Shown: positions 36,214 to 44,253 of the stretch, piece by piece
How the letters are laid out: every line of letters begins with the position of its first letter
Numbering within the stretch: position 1 is the stretch's first letter
Notes under the pieces: model-generated
What the model was told of the DNA's origin: nothing
Seen by the model: the letters and a program-made list of their open reading frames with translations, nothing else
Database searches by the model: none
Translations under genes and position numbers: made by a program
Assembly: GCF_039522365.1 (NCBI RefSeq)
Contig: NZ_BAAADJ010000021.1
Location: 25,584 to 89,583 of the forward strand
Length of the DNA stretch: 64,000 nt
Source: Bacillus carboniphilus
GTDB lineage: Bacteria; Bacillota; Bacilli; Bacillales; JC228
Direction: 5' to 3'

Positions 36214-36246
36214 AAGGGCCATCCGTCGGAGTTGAGGATGGCCTTA
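36214..36246 (+). terminator. Terminator of the 45-residue gene
   Basis: Stem AAGGGCCATCC (36214-36224) with GGATGGCCTT (36236-36245), followed by a short AT-rich stretch. Confidence 0.7.
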
Positions 36247-36290
36247 TGAATTGACCTTTTGAAGCGTGAGTGGATGCAGTGCATATGATT

Positions 36291-36660
36291 TCGGACAGAT
36301 GAGCCCGTTGCTGTCCTGTTTGCTATACTCCTTGCATTGATTTGGGACAGACGAGCCCGTTGCTGTCCTGTTTGCTATACTTCTTGCTTTGATTTGGGTC
36401 AGACGAGCGCGTTGCTGTCCTGTTTGCTATACTTCTTGCTTTGATTTGGGACAGACAGGCGCGCTGCTGTCCCGTTTGCTACACACTTTGCTTTAGATTG
36501 GGACAGATGAGCCCGTTGCTGTCCTGTTTGATACACTTCTTGCATTGATTTGGGACAGATGAGCCCGTTGCTGTCCTGTTTGCTATACTTCTTGCTTTGA
36601 TTTGGGACAGATGTGCCCACTGCTGTCTCGTTTGCCACACTATTAACTTTCATTCGGGAC
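36291..36660. repeat. 52-bp tandem repeat array, seven units
   Basis: GGACAG (or GGTCAG) recurs at 36293, 36345, 36397, 36449, 36501, 36553, 36605 and 36657, an exact 52-base period. Each unit carries a hairpin with GGGACAG pairing to CTGTCC across about 12 bases, then a conserved TTTGCTATACTTCTTGCTTT stretch. The whole unit is conserved, with no variable spacers, so it is not CRISPR. A minus-strand frame through it is accidental. Confidence 0.9.
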
Positions 36661-36668
36661 AGACAAAC

Positions 36669-36779
36669 TTATGTTTTTCCCGAAACCTCACCAATTTGCT
36701 CAACAAGGACTTCCATGTAATCATCGTTTGATATCGGTATAGAGTAATTACGTAAATGTTCAATTATGGGGTTATTCAT
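36669..36779 (-). CDS. Very small protein, possibly truncated
   Basis: A 36-residue frame (start MNNPIIEHLRNYSIPISNDD) behind AAAGGTGGGA. It ends at a TAA only nine bases from the edge of the 52-bp repeat array. The sequence looks like the N-terminus of a longer cytoplasmic protein that lost the rest when the array arose or expanded. It follows two other minus-strand genes and may be in their operon. It is not recognised. Confidence 0.4.
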   Translation of the reverse strand: MNNPIIEHLRNYSIPISNDDYMEVLVEQIGEVSGKT

Positions 36780-36820
36780 TGTCCCACCTTTAGACTAAAA
36801 GAGTAACTTTATCATGTTTC

Positions 36821-37198
36821 CTATTGCCTATATTCTGCATCATATGAATTTTCACCAGCGTGCAGGGATAGTAAAGTATCAGCATATCCAACCAGACGAT
36901 TGACAATCTCATCTGGAAATTCATAGACAAGGGTGTGAGCTTCTGTTTTGTGTAATAGAGGGTCATCCCAAATGATTGTCGTATTGATGAAGATTTCCCT
37001 GTTACCAAAAAGGTTATAGTGAACGATAACCTTTCCAGCTGCACCACCTGTTTTAGGATCCTTGTAACCTGGAAGGAAAAGGTACCATTCCTCAGCGGTG
37101 GCAGACCTGAAATTCTTTGTAAAAGTCATCCCTTGAATTTCATGTTCTATCTTTTTCTTTATGTCATTTGATATAACTTCAGAAATGTTGTTTTTCAT
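36821..37198 (-). CDS. Hypothetical protein
   Basis: A 125-residue soluble protein of mixed alpha/beta character with a conserved-looking centre (EEWYLFLPGYKDPKTGGAAG, then NREIFINTTIIWDDP). It has no signal peptide, membrane segment or cysteine. AAAAGAGGTAG lies upstream. It follows the DUF1292 gene by about 30 bases on the same strand. I do not recognise the family. Confidence 0.6.
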   Translation of the reverse strand: MKNNISEVISNDIKKKIEHEIQGMTFTKNFRSATAEEWYLFLPGYKDPKTGGAAGKVIVHYNLFGNREIFINTTIIWDDPLLHKTEAHTLVYEFPDEIVNRLVGYADTLLSLHAGENSYDAEYRQ

Positions 37199-37230
37199 AC
37201 TATATCTACCTCTTTTTAGACAAAAGAGCT

Positions 37231-37491
37231 CTATTCTTCATCAGACGCTGCTTCTATTGCAATCTGATAAGCGTCTAATATATTTTCTTTTTCTTGGGGG
37301 TCAAAAATTCCGACTACATACTGATCTTCACCCTCATCCTCAACTCGTAAAACGATGGTGTCATTATCTCTATCTCTAAGTAATGCGTACAATTTTTCTT
37401 CCATATCAAATAATGCCTCAACAGCGTACTCTTTTTCACTTCCTAGATGGTCCTCAATCACAACGGTATCTCTTTGTTCATCATATCTCAC
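37231..37491 (-). CDS. DUF1292 family protein
   Basis: An 86-residue acidic protein of the DUF1292 (YrzB) type: DTVVIEDHLGSEKEYAVEALF, then LYALLRDRDNDTIVLRVEDE. Function is unknown. In B. subtilis yrzB lies with yrrK and the alanyl-tRNA synthetase region; none of those genes is here. AAAGGAGGT precedes the ATG. It heads a small minus-strand unit. Confidence 0.8.
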   Translation of the reverse strand: MRYDEQRDTVVIEDHLGSEKEYAVEALFDMEEKLYALLRDRDNDTIVLRVEDEGEDQYVVGIFDPQEKENILDAYQIAIEAASDEE

Positions 37492-37623
37492 AGAAAGACC
37501 TCCTTTATGTACTTTGGCCCTTACTTTTCCCTAGTTTTTTAGCTGTTATCAATGGAAGATAATAGGGGAGGGAATGATGTATTTAAACTCCCTCTGGTAC
37601 AAAATCTAAGTAAAACGAAATCC

Positions 37624-37652
37624 GTGAAATATTGGTATGATTTTCTTATAAT
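37624..37652 (+). promoter_or_regulatory. Promoter of ribA-ribD
   Basis: GTGAAA (37624-37629) and a perfect TATAAT (37647-37652) with a 17-base spacer. The leader is short (about 40 bases), leaving no room for an FMN riboswitch. Confidence 0.55.
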
Positions 37653-37696
37653 AAATAGATGTAATCATTCAATGGAAAAGAAGAAGGAGTAATAAG

Positions 37697-38452
37697 ATGA
37701 ACAACACGAAGTTAGAAGCAAATGTACTATCCGTTTTAGAAGATAAAATACAATTGATTAAAACAGAAAAAGGAGCTATTTACTTAGTAGGTCCTATTAA
37801 ACTGCCTGTGAATTTGTACGGGGAAACTGTTCTGTTTAACTGGTATTGTTGGCTAAACTGCTCAGAAGTAACAGAAGATTTTAATCAAATTATTGATAAG
37901 CTTTCTTCAAAGAATTTAGCCGAGTTTCAACAGTCTAGTGTTTTAACGTATGGTGATTTTCATCATGGAGAAGATGCTTTAATTAGGATGCATTCCATCT
38001 GTCATACAGGAGATATCTTTGGCAGTAAGCGATGTGATTGTGGCTTTCAACTGAAAGAATCAATGAAAATGATTGTCGAACATGGTACAGGGGCCCTATT
38101 TTACTTAGCAAATCACGAAGGAAGAGGAATTGGATTATTTAGTAAAGCCATGGCCTATGTTCTACAGCAAAATGGTTATGATACGGTCGAAGCAAATTTG
38201 CATCTTGGTTTTGTGGATGATTCTAGAGATTATAGTGATGCAATTGAAGTATTAAAAGCATTACGAACAAAGCCTGTTACCTTAATAACGAACAACCCAA
38301 GAAAATTAGAAGCGTTAAAAAATGCTGGGATGGATGTTTCGGGAAGAACTCAGCTATGGGGTGATGTTTCTGAGTTTAATGAAAAATACTTACAAACGAA
38401 AGTTAAGCGTTCTGGACATATAGAAGAAGGAAAGGGGTGTCCGAATGACTAA
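37697..38452 (+). CDS. ribA: GTP cyclohydrolase II (stand-alone RibA)
   Basis: A 251-residue enzyme that opens the imidazole ring of GTP, the first step to riboflavin and related pterin-like products. The zinc site C-x10-C-x-C is intact (ICHTGDIFGSKRCDCGFQ), and EGRGIGLFSKAMAYVLQ is the catalytic motif. The DHBP synthase domain normally fused to it in Bacillus RibAB is absent; instead there is a short N-terminal extension. AAGAAGGAG stands before ATG 37697. It overlaps ribD by eight bases. Confidence 0.9.
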   Translation: MNNTKLEANVLSVLEDKIQLIKTEKGAIYLVGPIKLPVNLYGETVLFNWYCWLNCSEVTEDFNQIIDKLSSKNLAEFQQSSVLTYGDFHHGEDALIRMHSICHTGDIFGSKRCDCGFQLKESMKMIVEHGTGALFYLANHEGRGIGLFSKAMAYVLQQNGYDTVEANLHLGFVDDSRDYSDAIEVLKALRTKPVTLITNNPRKLEALKNAGMDVSGRTQLWGDVSEFNEKYLQTKVKRSGHIEEGKGCPND

Positions 38453-39539
38453 TGATGAGTTTTACATGAATTTAGCAATAGAAAATGCAAAGGCCATGAA
38501 AGGGCAGACGGACCCCAATCCATTAGTGGGTTCAGTTATTGTAAATAACAATAGGATTGTTGGAATTGGTGCACATATGAAAGCGGGAGAACCTCATGCT
38601 GAAATCCATGCCCTTCGTATGGCAGGGGACAAAGCTAAAGGGGGAACCATTTACGTTACACTTGAGCCATGTTCCCACCACGGTCGCACAGGACCATGTG
38701 CAGTTGCAATAGTAGAAGCAGGTATTAAAAAGGTGGTTATTGCCACCTTGGATCCAAATCCTATAGTAGCGGGTAATGGGGTTAAAATTTTGAAAGATGC
38801 TGGAGTGGATGTAGTAGTAGGAGTATGTGAGAAAGAGTCCGTCGACATGAATGAAGTATTTAATCATTATATTGTACATAAAAAACCATTTGTAATATTA
38901 AAATCGGGAAGTACATTAGATGGAAAAATTGCGACGCATACCTTCAGTAGTAAATGGATCACTTCAGAAAAGGCTAGGGAAGACGTTCATAGGTTGCGAA
39001 GTGAAAATAGAGCCATTCTTGTAGGTGTTAACACAGTAATAAAGGACGATCCTGAATTAACTGCCAGAATCCCTAACGGTAGAAATCCTATTCGTGTCAT
39101 TTTGGACTCAACTCTTCGAACTCCCTTGGAATCGAAGATAGTAACAGATCAGAAAGCGGAGACCTGGATTTTCACTACACAGGCACACCCTCCTGACAAG
39201 AGAGAAAAACTTGAATCCCTTGGAGTTCGCATTTTTGTTACGAGCGGATTATCTCAGGTTGACCCTGAAGAAGTTTTAGAAGTCTTAGGGCGTGAAGAAG
39301 TTTCCTCCCTCCTTATAGAAGGAGGAGGTCATATCAATGCATCTTTTATAGAGAAACGTCTAGTCAATAAAGTTGTGATATATTTGGCACCGAAGTTAGT
39401 AGGTGGTCAAAATGCACCTACCTTCTTAGAAGGAACAGGAGTAAACAATATGAGTGAGGCTGTAGAATTAAAGCCCATGATGATGGAGCCAATCGGGAAT
39501 GACTTTAAAATTGTAGGGTACACTATATATAAGCATTAA
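38445..39539 (+). CDS. ribD: Bifunctional riboflavin deaminase/reductase
   Basis: A 364-residue two-domain enzyme. The N-terminal deaminase has HAEIHALRMAG and PCSHHGRTGPC as zinc ligands. The C-terminal reductase (from about residue 145) has LKSGSTLDGKIA and LLIEGGGHINASFI. It performs the second and third steps after GTP cyclohydrolase II. The ribE and ribH genes needed to finish riboflavin are not in this window. A terminator follows. Confidence 0.93.
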   Translation: MTNDEFYMNLAIENAKAMKGQTDPNPLVGSVIVNNNRIVGIGAHMKAGEPHAEIHALRMAGDKAKGGTIYVTLEPCSHHGRTGPCAVAIVEAGIKKVVIATLDPNPIVAGNGVKILKDAGVDVVVGVCEKESVDMNEVFNHYIVHKKPFVILKSGSTLDGKIATHTFSSKWITSEKAREDVHRLRSENRAILVGVNTVIKDDPELTARIPNGRNPIRVILDSTLRTPLESKIVTDQKAETWIFTTQAHPPDKREKLESLGVRIFVTSGLSQVDPEEVLEVLGREEVSSLLIEGGGHINASFIEKRLVNKVVIYLAPKLVGGQNAPTFLEGTGVNNMSEAVELKPMMMEPIGNDFKIVGYTIYKH

Positions 39540-39542
39540 TGT

Positions 39543-39570
39543 AAAAAGGTGGTCGATAACCACCTTTTTT
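39543..39570 (+). terminator. Terminator of ribA-ribD
   Basis: An 11-bp stem, AAAAAGGTGGT (39543-39553) with ACCACCTTTTT (39559-39569). Confidence 0.9.
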
Positions 39571-39617
39571 ATATATGTAATTAATAGCCAGATATTAAAT
39601 AAGTAAGGGGATTTCGG

Positions 39618-40637
39618 ATGAGTTCGTTAAATGATACTTCCTCAAACCAACAATTAACCTCTGCTGAAGTAGGTAAGTTATGGGCATCCTATATGGGAAA
39701 TACCATGGGTTCTTGTGTTTTACGTTATTTTTATCAGCATGTAGATGATGGCGATATAAAAGAAGTAATTAAAACCGCTTATCATTTATCCCGTGAATTT
39801 ATTGATAGAATTACAGCCATCCTAAAAAAAGAAAATCATCCAATTCCTGTTGGTTTTACAGAAAAAGATGTTAATTTAAAGGCGCCAAGATTGTTTATGG
39901 ATGAGTTTTATCTTCATTATTTAAAGTATATTGCGAAGGCTGGAATGAGCCTTTATGCAATTGCTGTTCCGTTAATGACACGTAAAGAAACGAAAGAACT
40001 ATTCACGCATTGTGTAAAGGCAACTACAGACCTGATGAATTTAGTAAATAATGTTCTTTTGAAAAAAGGGTACTTAACGAAACCCCCTTTTATACCCATT
40101 CCCAATCAAGTAGATTTTGTAAAAAAACAAACCTATTTAAGTGGATTCTTTGGAGACGTAAGGCCAGCTCATGCGTTAGAAATCGCCCATAATTTTGATA
40201 ACCTTGAAAATAATGTAACATCCAAAGCATTGCTTGTTGGCTTTGTCCAAGTTTCTCAGGACCGTAAAGTGAAAGATGCATTGATTAGAGGTAAAGAATT
40301 GACTGAAAAGCATTTAGAAATATTTTCTGAACAGCTTCATCGGGATAATTTGCCTTCTCATCCACGTTTGGATCACTTGGTAACATCTTCAATTATTCCT
40401 CCTTTTTCTGATAAACTTATGATTTCCCATAAGATTGATATGTTCTCTATGAAAATAAGAGGATATGGGAACGCTGCTTCGCTAAATGGAAGACATGATA
40501 TTGGACTTAACAATGCAAAAGCGTTAATGGATGTTTCTAGATATGTACAAGATTTGGCGAACATCGTGATAGATAAAGGCTGGATGGAGCAAATGCCTCA
40601 GGCAGTAAAAAGGGATGAATTAGGTTATAGGAAATAG
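39618..40637 (+). CDS. DUF3231 family protein, two tandem domains
   Basis: A 339-residue soluble helical protein made of two related halves of about 165 residues. Each begins with a similar helix (LTSAEVGKLWASYMGNTM; VTSKALLVGFVQVSQD being in the second repeat) and has a PxHPR/PIPVGF turn. DUF3231 proteins are found in Bacillus spore formers; the four-helix, ferritin-like fold is suspected but the role is unknown. Ribosome binding site is AAGGGGAT. It is a single-gene unit. Confidence 0.85.
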   Translation: MSSLNDTSSNQQLTSAEVGKLWASYMGNTMGSCVLRYFYQHVDDGDIKEVIKTAYHLSREFIDRITAILKKENHPIPVGFTEKDVNLKAPRLFMDEFYLHYLKYIAKAGMSLYAIAVPLMTRKETKELFTHCVKATTDLMNLVNNVLLKKGYLTKPPFIPIPNQVDFVKKQTYLSGFFGDVRPAHALEIAHNFDNLENNVTSKALLVGFVQVSQDRKVKDALIRGKELTEKHLEIFSEQLHRDNLPSHPRLDHLVTSSIIPPFSDKLMISHKIDMFSMKIRGYGNAASLNGRHDIGLNNAKALMDVSRYVQDLANIVIDKGWMEQMPQAVKRDELGYRK

Positions 40638-40640
40638 CAA

Positions 40641-40677
40641 AAGGGAGACTTCATAGACGTAGGAAGTCTCCTTTTTT
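40641..40677 (+). terminator. Terminator of the DUF3231 gene
   Basis: A 9-bp stem, GGAGACTTC (40644-40652) with GAAGTCTCC (40663-40671), then six Ts. Confidence 0.9.
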
Positions 40678-40758
40678 ACATTCGGATTCGACAGAATATG
40701 TATGTTGTCTATGATAAAATGAGTGAAAATGAGGTTATGGAAGTGGTGAGTGATTTCG

Positions 40759-41730
40759 ATGCCGTTGATTCATTCTAGACAAAAGGGATTTATTTTAGTG
40801 ATTACAGGTGCCACCCTTTGGGGGATTTCAGGTACTGTTGCCCAGTTTTTGTTCCATTATCATCACTTTACACCGGAATGGTTAGTTTCTATACGTTTAC
40901 TAATATCGGGATTTGTCCTGCTAGTACTGGCAAATGCACTGGCTAAAAATCGAGTCTTTTCCATTTGGAAAAATAGAAGAGATATTCTTCAAATCCTATT
41001 TTTTAGCATTCTAGGTATGCTAGCGGTTCAATACACTTATTTTGCAGCGATTAAACATTCCAATGCTGCAACTGCAACAGTTTTACAGTATTTAGCCCCT
41101 GTACTTATCGCTTTCTATCTAACATTCCGGTATAGAAGAAAACCGAGTAATCGAGAGTTAGTCTCTATCATTCTAGCTATTTTTGGCACCTTTTTGCTTG
41201 TAACCAAGGGAAGTGTAGATCGTTTAACCATCACAGGAGTAGCTTTATTCTGGGGTTTATTATCAGCATTTGCATTAGCTTTTTATACCTTACAACCATT
41301 AAAGCTTTTAGCTAAATATGGTTCAATGGTTGTAGTAGGTTGGGGGATGTTAATTGGTGGAGTGAGTTTTAGTTTTATCCATCCACCATGGATCATACAA
41401 GGCCAATGGTCCCTTCATTCCATTTTAGCTGTATGTTTTATTGTGTTATTTGGGACACTTATTGCTTTTATTTTCTATCTAGAAAGTCTTAAGTATATCA
41501 GTGCATCAGAGACAAGTGTTTTAGCTTGTGTAGAACCATTATCGGCTGCATTCCTTTCTGTCATTTGGCTACAGGTTCGTTTTGGTATAGAGGAATGGAT
41601 TGGGACACTATGTATAATAAGTACTATCATGATCCTTTCAACAGTTGATAAAAAAAACATAATAAAGTTACATCAAAAACTAGAACCATTTCATAGGAAT
41701 GTTCTAGTTTTTTTAATTTTAAAGGAATAG
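40759..41730 (+). CDS. EamA/DMT family permease with altered 3' end
   Basis: A 323-residue member of the drug/metabolite transporter superfamily with ten predicted membrane helices and two EamA repeats (GATLWGISGTVAQFLF; the second begins near residue 150). Start is ATG 40759, eight bases after GGTGAG. The C-terminus is odd: an eight-A run at 41650-41657 shifts the frame past what would be TAATAA. The present frame then runs through the gene's own terminator before stopping at 41730. The last 20 or so residues are therefore probably not native. Confidence 0.85.
   Translation: MPLIHSRQKGFILVITGATLWGISGTVAQFLFHYHHFTPEWLVSIRLLISGFVLLVLANALAKNRVFSIWKNRRDILQILFFSILGMLAVQYTYFAAIKHSNAATATVLQYLAPVLIAFYLTFRYRRKPSNRELVSIILAIFGTFLLVTKGSVDRLTITGVALFWGLLSAFALAFYTLQPLKLLAKYGSMVVVGWGMLIGGVSFSFIHPPWIIQGQWSLHSILAVCFIVLFGTLIAFIFYLESLKYISASETSVLACVEPLSAAFLSVIWLQVRFGIEEWIGTLCIISTIMILSTVDKKNIIKLHQKLEPFHRNVLVFLILKE
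41676..41716 (+). terminator. Terminator lying inside the EamA reading frame
   Basis: An 11-bp stem, AAAACTAGAAC (41676-41686) with GTTCTAGTTTT (41701-41711), then Ts. It lies upstream of the current stop codon at 41728. Confidence 0.88.
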
Positions 41731-41830
41731 GAATACTGGGTGATACATTTTTCCATTAAATTCCATCAGAATAGAGTTATAAGAAAATGAAACTAGATTG
41801 AAAACTTTAAAAGAAAAGGATGAAACAACC

Positions 41831-42428
41831 ATGAAAAAGACGGTCCTAATCGCCGATGATTCTATGTTTATGAGAAGCTGGTTAAAAAAAATGTTAGATG
41901 AAAATGGATTTGAATTATTAGAGAAGATTAGTCAAAATGTCAAAGTTTTTATTTACACAGGACGGGATTTAACTCCAAAAGAAGGTTATGACTATCGAGA
42001 GTATGCGTATAATTCCATTAGGAGAAGAATATGGCACCGAGTACATGCTGAAAAATTAAATAGTATAACGGGCTTATTGGAAAAGGTTTGGATGATCCAG
42101 CTTGTTTACAAAGGCTCATTGCAGATTTTTCCATCAATGTAACAGAGATGTTCCGGGATCCATTGTTTTTTAAACAATTCAGAAAAGAAGTTGTTCCACT
42201 TTTACGTACCTACCCATCCATTCGAATATGGCATGCGGGCTGTTCTACTGGAGAATAATCTATTTTAATAAGGAATTACAAAAGAAAGTGAATGAACTAT
42301 TTTATGAAAGTCTTAGAATGTTCGGTATTCCTGGGCTCGGTGATAAAGAAACGATTCATTATACAAATATAGCTGAATACTATGAAGTTGTAAGTGGGAA
42401 GCAAAAGTTATATAAAAAAATCAAATAA
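41831..42428 (+). pseudogene. Decayed CheY/CheR-like gene remnant
   Basis: ATG 41831 follows AAAGGATG and encodes the start of a CheY-like receiver (KKTVLIADDSMFMRSWLKKM). After about 35 residues the frame passes into sequence typical of a CheR methyltransferase N-terminus (YREYAYNSIRRRIWHRVHAE). A frameshift near 42085 then moves the CheR sequence to another frame (DFSINVTEMFRDPLFFKQF, WHAGCSTGE). The SAM-binding middle is deleted. The CheR C-terminus (NELFYESLRMFGIPGLGDKE) resumes after about 42270. It looks like an internal deletion joining a receiver gene to an adjacent cheR. Confidence 0.8.
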
Positions 42429-42436
42429 TGTTAATG

Positions 42437-42469
42437 CAGGTCGGAAAAAGTGACGACCTGTTTTTTTTT
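42437..42469 (+). terminator. Terminator after the CheR remnant
   Basis: Stem CAGGTCG (42437-42443) with CGACCTG (42454-42460), then nine Ts. Confidence 0.88.
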
Positions 42470-42654
42470 ATCTTCGTTACGTCAAAAAATGTTCAGTGGG
42501 TGGCAATAATTCTTTATTTCCATTAAATTGGAATAATTTATATAGAATAGTAAACGATATACGTGACCGCGGTTGTACCAATTGTTTGGAATGGAATAAC
42601 ATCCATTTTATATCCAAACAAAAAAATGAAAAGCAATAATTTAAGGAGGTTAGC

Positions 42655-42795
42655 ATGACTAATAAAAATGATAATCGTAACCAGCCTCACACAGGTGGAA
42701 GTTCGAAAAAAATGGACACTGAATTTGGTTCAGAAATGAATATGTCTAAGAAGGCCAGAAAAAAAGCAGCTAGAGATAAAAGAAAGAATAGTTAA
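42655..42795 (+). CDS. Small basic protein resembling gamma-type SASP
   Basis: A 46-residue protein behind a very strong TAAGGAGGT. The centre (MDTEFGSEMNMSKKARKK) resembles the EFASETNxQxV repeat of gamma-type small acid-soluble spore proteins, and the rest is Asn-, Lys- and Gly-rich. Gamma SASPs are amino acid reserves degraded at germination. The similarity is short, so the assignment is tentative. A strong terminator follows, and the cotJ operon lies just downstream. Confidence 0.65.
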   Translation: MTNKNDNRNQPHTGGSSKKMDTEFGSEMNMSKKARKKAARDKRKNS

Positions 42796-42805
42796 ATCCC
42801 CAAAT

Positions 42806-42841
42806 AAAAAAAGGATAGCTTGATGCAGCTATCCTTTTTTT
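42806..42841 (+). terminator. Terminator of the small SASP-like gene
   Basis: A 13-bp stem, AAAAAGGATAGCT (42808-42820) with AGCTATCCTTTTT (42827-42839), then Ts. Confidence 0.92.
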
Positions 42842-43001
42842 ATAAGACTTATCTGGTCTGGAAAAAAATATGGATACTTTATGCAAAACATGTATTTTCT
42901 ATGGTGGCTTTTTTATATATGCCATTTTATTGTCATTAGGACATTCCTGCTATGAATATAGCTAATTAGAGAAACTATCATGAATAAAAGAGGTGTTTTC
43001 G

Positions 43002-43241
43002 ATGAGTCAACGGCCTCAGGACCTGACCTACATGAAGGCATATAAACCGTTCCATAGTCCATTTGACCCCTGTAAGCCTATTGGAGTGAAGTTTTATTCT
43101 ACCCCTCCACATCTCTACCTAGGTTTTCAACCTCCAAACTTAGAACAATTTCCAGCAGACGTTGCGTTAAAGAAAGGGACATTATGGCCAGCCCTTTATG
43201 ATTATTATGATAACCCTTATGAACAAAAGGGAGGGAAGTAA
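43002..43241 (+). CDS. cotJA: Spore coat associated protein CotJA
   Basis: A 79-residue protein rich in Pro, Tyr and Phe ([19 protein letters not shown]), matching CotJA of the B. subtilis spore coat. It is made in the mother cell, under SigE in B. subtilis. I start at ATG 43002, after AAGAGGTG; the frame opens at GTG 42993. One base separates it from cotJB. Confidence 0.93.
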   Translation: MSQRPQDLTYMKAYKPFHSPFDPCKPIGVKFYSTPPHLYLGFQPPNLEQFPADVALKKGTLWPALYDYYDNPYEQKGGK

Positions 43242-43242
43242 G

Positions 43243-43509
43243 ATGGCACATCCTCCATTACCTCAAGAGTACTATGATTTATTGGAAAAAATTCAAGCTG
43301 CGGACTTTGTTTTGGTTGAACTAACGCTATACCTTGATACACATCCAGACGACATGGCCGCCCTTCAACAATTCAATCAATATGCGCAATATAGTAAACA
43401 ATTAAAACAAATGTATGAGGAAACGTATGGCCCGCTTCAGCAGTATGGCAATAGTTACACGGATGCCAATTGGAGCTGGGGACGTTCACCGTGGCCTTGG
43501 CAAGTATAA
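43243..43509 (+). CDS. cotJB: Spore coat protein CotJB
   Basis: An 88-residue acidic helical protein ([29 protein letters not shown]) ending in a Trp/Pro/Gln-rich tail, as in CotJB. The start is ATG 43243 behind GGGAGGGAAG; the longer frame from 43198 lies inside cotJA. It is the second gene of the cotJ operon. Confidence 0.93.
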   Translation: MAHPPLPQEYYDLLEKIQAADFVLVELTLYLDTHPDDMAALQQFNQYAQYSKQLKQMYEETYGPLQQYGNSYTDANWSWGRSPWPWQV

Positions 43510-43531
43510 CAAAGGAAGGGAGTCCTTTTAT

Positions 43532-44101
43532 ATGTGGGTATATGAAAAAAAGCTCCAATATCCTGTAAAGGTAAGCACTTGTAACCCGACTCTTGCAAAA
43601 TATTTAATTGAGCAATATGGAGGAGCCGATGGTGAATTAGCTGCAGCCTTACGCTATTTAAACCAAAGATACACAATCCCTGATAAAGTGATTGGTTTAT
43701 TAAATGACATAGGGACAGAAGAATTTGCACACTTAGAAATGATTGCCACAATGGTGTATAAATTAACGAAAGATGCGACACCTGATCAGTTAAAGGCAGC
43801 GGGCCTAGCACCTCATTACGTGAATCATGATTCTGCGTTGTTTTATCATAATGCGGATGGAGTACCATTCACGGCATCCTATATTCAAGCAAAAGGAGAT
43901 CCGATAGCTGACCTTTATGAAGACATTGCAGCTGAAGAAAAAGCGAGGGCTACGTATCAATGGATTATTGATATGTCAGACGACCCGGATTTAAATGATG
44001 GGCTGCGCTTCTTACGTGAAAGAGAGATTATACATTCCCAACGATTCCGTGAAGCTGTTGAAATCTTGAAGGAGGAGCGAGACCGTAAGAAATTCTTCTA
44101 A
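43532..44101 (+). CDS. cotJC: Spore coat protein CotJC, manganese catalase-like
   Basis: A 189-residue protein of the manganese catalase (di-iron/di-manganese) family. Start MWVYEKKLQYPVKVSTCNP and length agree with B. subtilis CotJC. The Glu/His metal ligands are seen in GTEEFAHLEMIATM and IAAEEKARATYQW. It is incorporated in the spore coat and may protect against peroxide. GGAAGGGAG lies upstream of ATG 43532; the longer frame from 43415 overlaps cotJB. It is the last gene of the operon. Confidence 0.96.
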   Translation: MWVYEKKLQYPVKVSTCNPTLAKYLIEQYGGADGELAAALRYLNQRYTIPDKVIGLLNDIGTEEFAHLEMIATMVYKLTKDATPDQLKAAGLAPHYVNHDSALFYHNADGVPFTASYIQAKGDPIADLYEDIAAEEKARATYQWIIDMSDDPDLNDGLRFLREREIIHSQRFREAVEILKEERDRKKFF

Positions 44102-44113
44102 ATATAACTGAAA

Positions 44114-44163
44114 GGCTACCCATAATTACGCTACTATTTTCAGGTATTTGGGTAGCTCTTTTT
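44114..44163 (+). terminator. Terminator of cotJABC
   Basis: GCTACCC (44115-44121) with GGGTAGC (44150-44156) around a long loop, then TCTTTTT. Confidence 0.65.
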
Positions 44164-44253
44164 GGCTTTTATATAGGTATTTATGTGTATTTTTGGAATA
44201 TAACATACAGGTTTGTCAATAATAATTGGTAAAAAACGGAATGAGTGTAAGAA

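Noticed and set aside
36399-36653. 84-residue frame on the minus strand through the 52-bp array
   Set aside because: It is a by-product of the repeat, lacks a ribosome binding site, and shows no family similarity.
36291-36660. Regular repeats that could suggest a CRISPR array
   Set aside because: The whole 52-base unit is conserved, including the part that would be spacer. There are no cas genes nearby.
37492-37696. FMN riboswitch expected upstream of ribA
   Set aside because: None of the conserved RFN blocks could be found, and the promoter leaves a leader of only about 40 bases.
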